8,163 nucleotides of DNA from an uncultured Janibacter sp. (GTDB lineage: Bacteria; Actinomycetota; Actinomycetes; Actinomycetales; Dermatophilaceae): contig CAMICF010000132.1 of the NCBI GenBank assembly GCA_946222495.1, positions 1-8,163 on the forward strand, in the 5' to 3' direction. The position numbers and the translations under genes are program-made. Numbering within the stretch: the first letter of the stretch is position 1; every line of letters begins with the position of its first letter. Under the pieces are notes generated by a model, which ran no database searches, was not told where the DNA came from, and worked only from the letters and a program-made list of their open reading frames with translations. This document shows, one piece after another, positions 1-5,644 of this stretch.

Positions 1-402
1 CTGGGGTCGTACGAGGTGACCGAGCAGGAGATCATCGACTTTGCCTCACGCTGGGATCCGCAGTTCTTCCACACCGACCCCGAACGGGCGGCTGCGGAAG
101 GCGCCTTCGGCGGCCTCATCGCGAGCGGTATCCATACGGTGGCGATCTACCAGCGCCTCGAGATCACCTCGCGCACCGACCTGTGGCAGGTCATCGCCGG
201 GACGGGGATCAATGACCTCGTCCTGCGCCGACCGGTCCGACCGGGTGACGTCCTCACCGGCACCTCAAAGCTCGTCGACCGTCGTCTCGAGCCGGATCGG
301 CGAAGAGGTCTGCTCACCTTCCACGGGCAGCTGACCAACCAACACTACGCGCTCGTCCTCTCGCTCCAGCTGAGTGCGTATGTCCACATGCGGTCCGCCT
401 GA
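1..402 (+). CDS. MaoC-family (R)-specific enoyl-CoA hydratase, 5'-truncated by window edge
   Basis: The reading frame is open from base 1 to a TGA at 400-402 and gives 133 visible residues. The first residues (LGSYEVTEQEIIDFA) already match the start of a MaoC/hot-dog hydratase domain, so the true start lies upstream; the GTG at 16 falls inside the conserved domain and is an unlikely start. The hydratase-2 signature WDPQFFHTDP carries the Asp and His (visible residues 19 and 24) that act as the catalytic pair in PhaJ-type (R)-specific enoyl-CoA hydratases. It is followed by the GLIASGIHT helix and the RPGDVLTG strand typical of the fold. Family members are usually about 140-160 residues, so perhaps 10-30 residues are missing. 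The expected role is hydration of a 2-enoyl-CoA to an (R)-3-hydroxyacyl-CoA, possibly as a dimer in the cytosol. It lies 45 nt before an acyl-CoA ligase and is probably co-transcribed with it. Exact substrate is unknown. Confidence 0.88.
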   Translation: MGSYEVTEQEIIDFASRWDPQFFHTDPERAAAEGAFGGLIASGIHTVAIYQRLEITSRTDLWQVIAGTGINDLVLRRPVRPGDVLTGTSKLVDRRLEPDRRRGLLTFHGQLTNQHYALVLSLQLSAYVHMRSA

Positions 403-437
403 CCGCAAAGCCCTGTTCGCACGCATCCCGCCCCACC

Positions 438-444
438 AGGAGAA
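438..444 (+). promoter_or_regulatory. Ribosome binding site for the first acyl-CoA ligase
   Basis: AGGAGAA lies 3 nt before the ATG at 448 when measured from its last base, or 5 nt from the AGGAG core. This supports 448 as the start. The 45-nt gap after the MaoC gene holds nothing else recognisable: no T-rich hairpin and no obvious promoter. Confidence 0.7.
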
Positions 445-447
445 CGC

Positions 448-2115
448 ATGACTACCCAGCTCGTGCACGGTCGCCCCTCGACCCACAACGATGAGTACCC
501 GCTCAACACGACAACTCTCATCCGACACGCAGCGCGGACCTACCCTGAGCAGGAGATCGTCTACCGCACCCCCGACGGCGGCTGGGGCAGCTACTCCTAC
601 GGCGAGGCGTGGACGCGCATTACCCGCGGAGCCAACGCTCTCGAGAGCCTCGGCGTCGCCCCGGGCGATGTCGTGGGCGTCCTCGATTGGAACAGCCGGC
701 GTCACTTCGAGCTCTACTGGGCGATCCCGGGGCTGGCCGCGGTCATGCTGCAGATGAACCTGCGCCTCGGACCCGAGGACCTGGGCTACGTCACCACGCA
801 CAGCGAGGCCTCGTGGATCTGCGTCGATGAGTCGCTGCTGCCGATCGCCGAAGCCATCGCGCCCCACGCCCAGGGGGTCAAGGGCTGGATCATCATGAGC
901 GACAAGCCGCTGGACCAGATCGAGACCTCCCTGCCGGATGTCCACCACTATGAAGACCTGCTCGCCGCAGCAGCAGACACCCGCGAGTGGCCCCTCATCT
1001 CGGAAGACTCCGCCTACAGCGCCTGCTACACCACCGGCACCACCGGTCGCCCGAAGGGCATCTACTACTCGCACCGCGGCATCTACCTGCACACCCTGGC
1101 AATGGTCGCCCTGCTTGGCATGAGCAGCGACGACACGACGATGTTCATCACACCGATGTTCCACGGCCAGTGCTGGGGACTGCCGCAAGCAGCGGTCCAG
1201 GCAATGACGAAGATCGTGCTTCCGGGCCGTTACACGATGGAGGACACCTCCGTCCTCGTCGACGCCATGGTCGCCGAAGACGTCACGGTCGCCAACGGTG
1301 CCCCCGCGATCTTCGGCCCGATGCTCGACTACATCAAGACCCTCAAGAGCACGCCGGACTTCAGCCGCGCGCGCCTGCTCAGCGGCGCAACCGAGCCGCC
1401 GCTAACCCTGATGAAGGGTTTCTACGACGTCACAGGCGCCGACGTCATCCACGCCTACGGCGCCACAGAGACCACCCCGCTCGTCACCGTCAACAAGGGG
1501 CTCAAGCCCTCGCTGCGCGGCGTGCTCTCCGAGGAGGAGAAGTGGGACATGAAGCGTCGTCAGGGGCTCATGGCCACCGGCGTCGACTTCCGCCTCATCG
1601 ACGGCAATGGCAACGACGTCCCCTTCGATGGCGTCAGCCAGGGCGAGGTCCTCGTGCGCGGTCCGTGGATCATCGACCAGTACCACGGCATGGACGACGA
1701 CACCCGCTTCCACGACGGCTACTGGCGCAGCGGAGACGTCGGCACGATCGACGAGCACGGCTACCTCAAGCTCACCGACCGCCTCAAGGACGTCATCAAG
1801 TCCGGTGGGGAGTGGATCTCCTCGATCGACATGGAGAACCAGCTGATGTCCCACCCGAGGATCCGCGAGGCCGCAGTTGTCGGCATCGCCCATCCGAAGT
1901 GGCAAGAGCGACCCGTGGCGCTGGTTGTCAGCGACGACGGGGACGAGATCGCGATCGAGGACCTCCGCCAGCACCTCGCACCGCACTTCGCCAACTGGCA
2001 GATCCCAGAGCGCTTCCTCTTCGTCGACGAGCTGCCCCGCACGAGCGTCGGCAAGCTCGACAAGAAGGTCATCCGCGCCAAGCACGCAGACCTCTACACC
2101 GGCGACCAGGCATGA
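448..2115 (+). CDS. Acyl-CoA ligase (AMP-forming), AlkK-like medium/long-chain type
   Basis: This 555-residue member of the ANL adenylating superfamily should activate a carboxylic acid with ATP to an acyl-adenylate and then transfer it to CoA. All core motifs are intact: the P-loop TTGTTGRPKG (195-204), A5 YGATETTP (337-344) with Glu341, SGD with ribose-binding Asp430, the hinge DRLKD (444-448) and the C-terminal catalytic Lys536 in SVGKLDKK. The long insert after A5, the KRRQGL stretch and the hinge-following SGGEWISS are hallmarks of the AlkK/medium-chain ligase branch, as is MFHGQCWG (237-244). Length fits that branch (about 540-555). The ATG at 448 has a good AGGAG site. The stop overlaps the start of the acyl-CoA dehydrogenase by ATGA, indicating translational coupling and a shared substrate line. 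Chain-length or ring specificity cannot be inferred; AlkK relatives act on medium-chain fatty acids, and some act on aryl or branched acids. Confidence 0.93.
   Translation: MTTQLVHGRPSTHNDEYPLNTTTLIRHAARTYPEQEIVYRTPDGGWGSYSYGEAWTRITRGANALESLGVAPGDVVGVLDWNSRRHFELYWAIPGLAAVMLQMNLRLGPEDLGYVTTHSEASWICVDESLLPIAEAIAPHAQGVKGWIIMSDKPLDQIETSLPDVHHYEDLLAAAADTREWPLISEDSAYSACYTTGTTGRPKGIYYSHRGIYLHTLAMVALLGMSSDDTTMFITPMFHGQCWGLPQAAVQAMTKIVLPGRYTMEDTSVLVDAMVAEDVTVANGAPAIFGPMLDYIKTLKSTPDFSRARLLSGATEPPLTLMKGFYDVTGADVIHAYGATETTPLVTVNKGLKPSLRGVLSEEEKWDMKRRQGLMATGVDFRLIDGNGNDVPFDGVSQGEVLVRGPWIIDQYHGMDDDTRFHDGYWRSGDVGTIDEHGYLKLTDRLKDVIKSGGEWISSIDMENQLMSHPRIREAAVVGIAHPKWQERPVALVVSDDGDEIAIEDLRQHLAPHFANWQIPERFLFVDELPRTSVGKLDKKVIRAKHADLYTGDQA
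2106..2115 (+). promoter_or_regulatory. ATGA stop/start overlap, ligase 1 to acyl-CoA dehydrogenase
   Basis: The TGA stop at 2113-2115 overlaps the ATG at 2112-2114. There is no well-spaced Shine-Dalgarno: the only AGG (2108-2110) is 1 nt from the ATG. Expression of the dehydrogenase therefore probably depends on re-initiation by ribosomes finishing the ligase. The same ten bases, CCAGGCATGA, recur at the junction at 7216-7225. Confidence 0.6.
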
Positions 2116-3272
2116 GCGCCCTCATCACCGATCACTCCCCCGCCTGGCAGGACGAGGACCAGGCCGAGCTGCGCAAGCTCGCCCGGGCGTTCTTCCGGGC
2201 CGAGATCACGCCGCACCAGGCGCGTTGGGACGAGCAGCACCACGTCGACCGCAAGATATGGAACAAGGTTGGCGACGCCGGCCTCCTCCTCCTCGACGTC
2301 CCCGAGGAGTACGGCGGCGGCGGGGGCACCTTCGGGCACGAGGCCGTGATCGCCCAAGAGCTCGCCCACGCCCACGACACCGCGCTAGGGCACATGATCC
2401 ACAGCACGATCGTCTCCCACTACATCCTCGCCTTCGGCAGCGAGGAGCAGAAGAAGACGTGGTTGCCACGGTTGGCCACCGGCGAGTCCGTCATCGGCAT
2501 CGCGATGACCGAGCCAGGCACCGGCTCGGACCTGCAGAGGGTGAGCACCACCGCCAAGCGAGACGGCGACCACTACCTCGTCAACGGCTCCAAGACCTTC
2601 ATCTCCAACGCCACCCACATGGACCTGCTCGTGCTCGTCGCGAGGACGAGCTCCGCAAAGGGGGCCAAGGGCATCTCACTCATCGTGCTCGAGCTCGACG
2701 CTCTCCAGGGATTCGAGCGCGGACGGGTGCTGCACAAGATCGGGCAGCACGGCCAGGACACCCGTGAGCTGTCCTTCACCGACGTGCGGGTACCGATCAC
2801 CAACCTCCTCGGTGAGGAGGAGGGGCAGGGCTTCTACCAGCTGATGCAGCAGCTGCCCCGCGAGCGCCTCATCATCGGCGTGAGCGCCGTGGCTGCGGCC
2901 GAGGCGGCGCTCCTGGAGACGATCGCCTACACCAAGGAGCGCACGGCCTTCGGTCAGCCGATCTTCGATTTCCAGAACACCCGCTTCGAGCTGGCGTCCC
3001 TCACGACCAAGACCTTGGCCGCACGGGCCTTCATCGACGAGTGCATCGCCAAGGTCGAGGCCGGCACGCTCGACCCGGCGACCGCCTCGATGGCCAAGCT
3101 CCTCGGCAGCGAAGTCCAGGGCGAGGTAGTCGACCGGTGCCTGCAGCTCTTCGGCGGCTACGGCTACATGACCGAGTACCCCATCGCCCGGATGTACGCC
3201 TCAGCGCGGGTGCAACGCATCTACGGCGGAACTAGCGAGATCATGCGCGAGCTCATCGGGCGGGCACTGTGA
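2112..3272 (+). CDS. Acyl-CoA dehydrogenase, long-chain (LCAD/IVD-like) type
   Basis: This 386-residue FAD flavoenzyme is expected to oxidise an acyl-CoA to its trans-2-enoyl-CoA and pass electrons to electron-transfer flavoprotein. The domains follow the family order: an N-terminal helical domain (about 15-125), a beta domain with the flavin-contacting MTEPGTGSD (132-140), and a C-terminal helical domain with RTAFGQPI and the LFGGYGYMTEYP signature. The C-terminal motif reads RIYGGTSEIMRELI. Gly372 stands where medium- and short-chain enzymes have their catalytic Glu (YEGT). Instead, Glu251 in QLPRERL matches the helix position used as catalytic base by mammalian long-chain and isovaleryl-CoA dehydrogenases, so the enzyme should be active and may prefer long or branched chains. 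The start overlaps the preceding ligase stop; the frame stays open upstream inside the ligase gene, but that part has no family similarity. The gene overlaps the next one by GTGA. Confidence 0.93.
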   Translation: MSALITDHSPAWQDEDQAELRKLARAFFRAEITPHQARWDEQHHVDRKIWNKVGDAGLLLLDVPEEYGGGGGTFGHEAVIAQELAHAHDTALGHMIHSTIVSHYILAFGSEEQKKTWLPRLATGESVIGIAMTEPGTGSDLQRVSTTAKRDGDHYLVNGSKTFISNATHMDLLVLVARTSSAKGAKGISLIVLELDALQGFERGRVLHKIGQHGQDTRELSFTDVRVPITNLLGEEEGQGFYQLMQQLPRERLIIGVSAVAAAEAALLETIAYTKERTAFGQPIFDFQNTRFELASLTTKTLAARAFIDECIAKVEAGTLDPATASMAKLLGSEVQGEVVDRCLQLFGGYGYMTEYPIARMYASARVQRIYGGTSEIMRELIGRAL

Positions 3273-4009
3273 GTGCCACAACCGTCCGGGTCGAGCGGGA
3301 CGGGCCGATCGTGATCATCACCCTCGAGCGCAGCGAGCAGCTCAACTCGCTCACACAGGAGATGCTCGATACGGTCCGTCAGGCCATCGAGGACGCAAGC
3401 GAGCACGGGGTGCGGGCGATCGTGCTCACCGGCACAGGCACGGCCTTCTGCGCCGGCGCCGACCTCGCGGACATCCTGGACCACGACCCGCGAGACCTCA
3501 TGATGATGGCCGCGACTCTCGTCACCACGTTCCGGTCCGCAGACGTGCCGATCGTCGCGGCCATCAACGGGTCAGCCGTCGGCTACGGGGTCTCCCTCAT
3601 CGCCGCCGCAGATCTTGCTGTCGCCGCCGAGTCGGCATCTGCGCTGCTGACCTTCACCGCCATCGGTGTCGTGCCCGACGGCGGGCTGACGCACACCCTC
3701 GGCGCTGCGATCGGCCCAGCCCTCGCCGCGGACCTCGCCCTCACCGGACGACGCCTAGACGCGTACGAGATGCAAGCCGCCGGTCTCGTCTCCCGCGTCG
3801 TCCCCGACAGCGCGTGTCTGTCCACCGCGCTCGCGATGGCCCAGGCGATCGCCGAGCGCCCGCGCGATGCGATCACCCTCACCAAGCGGGCCTTGCACGC
3901 CGGCGGCACCGACCAGCTGACGGCCGCGCTCGGGCTCGAGGCGCGCTACCAGGTCGAGCTGCTCGGTCGCCCGGAGTTCGCCGAGCTCACGGATCGCTTT
4001 CGTCGCTGA
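3269..4009 (+). CDS. Crotonase-fold enoyl-CoA hydratase/isomerase family protein, PaaG-like isomerase type
   Basis: This 246-residue protein has the crotonase fold. Its first oxyanion-hole segment, AFCAGADL, has Phe60 to Leu66, and the second lies in AAINGSAVGYGVSL. The two glutamates used by true enoyl-CoA hydratases (Glu144 and Glu164 of rat crotonase) are both absent: by eye alignment the positions are Ser109 and Phe129. An Asp is present in IGVVPDGG (Asp137), matching the catalytic Asp of PaaG and related 2,3-to-3,4 enoyl-CoA isomerases, whose motif is IGLVPDSGG. I therefore infer double-bond isomerisation rather than hydration. The start is a GTG overlapping the dehydrogenase stop (GTGA), without a clear Shine-Dalgarno, so translation is probably coupled. 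Length is ordinary for the family (about 250-265), a little short. Related families with the same fold (dehalogenases, hydrolases, lyases) cannot be excluded. Confidence 0.9.
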   Translation: MSATTVRVERDGPIVIITLERSEQLNSLTQEMLDTVRQAIEDASEHGVRAIVLTGTGTAFCAGADLADILDHDPRDLMMMAATLVTTFRSADVPIVAAINGSAVGYGVSLIAAADLAVAAESASALLTFTAIGVVPDGGLTHTLGAAIGPALAADLALTGRRLDAYEMQAAGLVSRVVPDSACLSTALAMAQAIAERPRDAITLTKRALHAGGTDQLTAALGLEARYQVELLGRPEFAELTDRFRR

Positions 4010-4052
4010 GCTCCCTCCCCCACCGCTCATCATTTCGTTGCTCCACGCCTTC

Positions 4053-4059
4053 AAGGAAG
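4053..4059 (+). promoter_or_regulatory. Ribosome binding site for the second acyl-CoA ligase
   Basis: AAGGAAG ends 10 nt before the ATG at 4070 and supports that start. It sits in the largest gap of the window (4010-4069, 60 nt). The rest of that gap is C-rich, with a short less G+C-rich stretch (about 4027-4040), and shows no hairpin terminator or convincing -10/-35 pair. Confidence 0.65.
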
Positions 4060-4069
4060 TAGGCCCACC

Positions 4070-5590
4070 ATGGCAACACTGCACGGACAACTCGCCCGCT
4101 CCGCCGCGTCGTACTCGACCAAGACCGCGCTGGTCTTCGAGGGACGTGAGCTCACCTACCGCCAGCTCGACGAACAGGTCAACCGCCACGCGCACGCTCT
4201 CGCAAGCCTCGGCGTGACAAAGGGAGACCGCGTCGCGCTGATGTCCGGCAACAGCGACCGGTTCGTCATCGCGATGTACGCCGTCTTCCGACTCGGGGGG
4301 ATCTTCGTACCGGTCAACCCACGAGCAACCTCCCACGAGCTGCGGCACCTGCTCGCGGACTCGGGCGCGTCGGTCCTCCTGCTCGGTGCCGGGATGATCT
4401 CGGCGGTGGAGGGCCTCGTAGACCTCGACCCCGTGAGTCCGGCACCGCAGGTGCTTGGCCTCGATGTGCTGGAGGGGTACCCGAGCCTGCACGAGCAGGC
4501 GGCGAGACAGCCGTCTGCGGCTCCTGACGTGGTCGTGGAGGAGTCCGACGACTGCATCATCCTCTACACCTCCGGAACGACCGGGCTGGCCAAAGGCGCC
4601 CTCTTCGACCACCACCGCATGCTCTGGGTCGGCCACTCGCTCGCCAGCCTCGGCACGACGGGGGCCGACCGCCACCTGCACGTGGCGCCCCTGTATCACT
4701 GCGCCCAGCTCGTGCTCTTCCTGCTCAACGGCATCTCGGTAGGCGCAACCAACGTCGTGATGCCCGCCTTCGAGCCACGCGCCGTGGCCGACGCCCTCCA
4801 AGACCACCGGATCACGGTCTTCCTCGGCGTGCCGACGATGTACCAGATGATGTTGCGCCTGCCAGACCTTGCGCAGCGGGACTTCTCCGCCTGGCGCCTC
4901 GGCTTCTTCGGTGCGGCGCCGATGCCGCCGAGCGCCGTCGAGCAGCTCGTGACCACACTGCCCGACGTCGACTTCTTCCAACTGTGCGGCCAGACCGAGG
5001 GTGGCCCGACCGGCATCTACCTCACGCCCGATGAGGTCCGGACCCGCCCAGACGCTACCGGCCGATGGCCAATCCCTAACTGCGAGGCCCGCGTCGTCGA
5101 CACCGACGGCCGTGACGTCGCCGCCGGGGCCAGCGGCGAGATCATCTACCGCGGCGAGACCCTCATGAAGGAGTACTGGCGCAAGCCCGAGGCGACCGCG
5201 GAGACCATCCGTGATGGCTGGCTCCACAGCGGCGATGTCGCCACGGTGGACGAGGACGGGTACATGACGATCGTCGACCGGATGAAGGACATGATCATCA
5301 CCGGCGGCCGCAACGTCTACAGCGTCGAGGTCGAGAACGCCTTGGCCGCTCACCCCGACATCGCCGACGTCGCGATCATCGGGCACCCGGACGAGACCTT
5401 CGGCGAGCGGATCGTCGCCGTCGTCACCCCGCACCCCGGGCACGACGTCACCCTCGACAGCATCCGCGAGCTCGCTGCCAAGCACGTCGCCGACTACAAG
5501 CTCCCCCGCGAGCTGATCGTCCGCGCAATCCCCCGCAACCCCTCCGGCAAGGTGCTCAAGCACGTGCTGCGCGCCGAGACCATCTCCTGA
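4070..5590 (+). CDS. Acyl-CoA ligase (AMP-forming), FadD13-like short form
   Basis: This 506-residue ANL-superfamily ligase is close in length to mycobacterial FadD13 (about 503). It starts directly with the adenylation domain and has no N-terminal extension or membrane segment. Motifs in order are: P-loop TSGTTGLAKG (167-176), with Ala174 where Pro is usual; A5 CGQTEGG (306-312), with Cys306 where Tyr is common and Glu310 intact; SGD with Asp389; the hinge DRMKD (403-407) followed by ITGGRNVYS; and catalytic Lys494 in NPSGKVLK. The enzyme should form an acyl-CoA from ATP, CoA and a carboxylic acid. The ATG has a clear AAGGAAG site. The gene begins 60 nt after the PaaG-like gene and ends 54 nt before another ligase. 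FadD13-type enzymes range from very-long-chain to aromatic acid substrates, so the substrate is open. Confidence 0.92.
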   Translation: MATLHGQLARSAASYSTKTALVFEGRELTYRQLDEQVNRHAHALASLGVTKGDRVALMSGNSDRFVIAMYAVFRLGGIFVPVNPRATSHELRHLLADSGASVLLLGAGMISAVEGLVDLDPVSPAPQVLGLDVLEGYPSLHEQAARQPSAAPDVVVEESDDCIILYTSGTTGLAKGALFDHHRMLWVGHSLASLGTTGADRHLHVAPLYHCAQLVLFLLNGISVGATNVVMPAFEPRAVADALQDHRITVFLGVPTMYQMMLRLPDLAQRDFSAWRLGFFGAAPMPPSAVEQLVTTLPDVDFFQLCGQTEGGPTGIYLTPDEVRTRPDATGRWPIPNCEARVVDTDGRDVAAGASGEIIYRGETLMKEYWRKPEATAETIRDGWLHSGDVATVDEDGYMTIVDRMKDMIITGGRNVYSVEVENALAAHPDIADVAIIGHPDETFGERIVAVVTPHPGHDVTLDSIRELAAKHVADYKLPRELIVRAIPRNPSGKVLKHVLRAETIS

Positions 5591-5632
5591 TCGCCACCAC
5601 GCCCCACGGGCGAGCACCCCCTCGGTCTCACG

Positions 5633-5637
5633 AAAGG
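5633..5637 (+). promoter_or_regulatory. Ribosome binding site that decides the start of the third ligase
   Basis: AAAGG lies only 1 nt before the first in-frame ATG (5639) but 7 nt before the second ATG (5645). Normal spacing favours 5645. The upstream part of the gap (5591-5631) holds a small CGCCC-CAC-GGGCG inverted repeat at 5600-5612 and nothing else I can name. Confidence 0.6.
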
Positions 5638-5644
5638 CATGATC

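Noticed and set aside
265..1188. A 307-codon minus-strand frame across the MaoC/ligase boundary
   Set aside because: It is antisense to two well-supported genes, its composition is typical of a shadow, and it has no family similarity that I can see.
987..2111. Upstream in-frame extension of the acyl-CoA dehydrogenase that would make a 761-residue fusion protein
   Set aside because: The extension is an out-of-frame reading of the AlkK-like ligase (Arg/His/Pro-rich, no domain). The dehydrogenase homology begins just after the ATG at 2112.
4010..4069. Possible internal promoter in the 60-nt gap before the second ligase
   Set aside because: There is a short less G+C-rich stretch (about 4027-4040), but no convincing -35/-10 pair with normal spacing. 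Only the ribosome binding site is supported.
5600..5612. Inverted repeat CGCCC-CAC-GGGCG between the second and third ligases as a terminator
   Set aside because: It has only five base pairs with a 3-nt loop and no T-run after it. The genes on both sides look co-transcribed.
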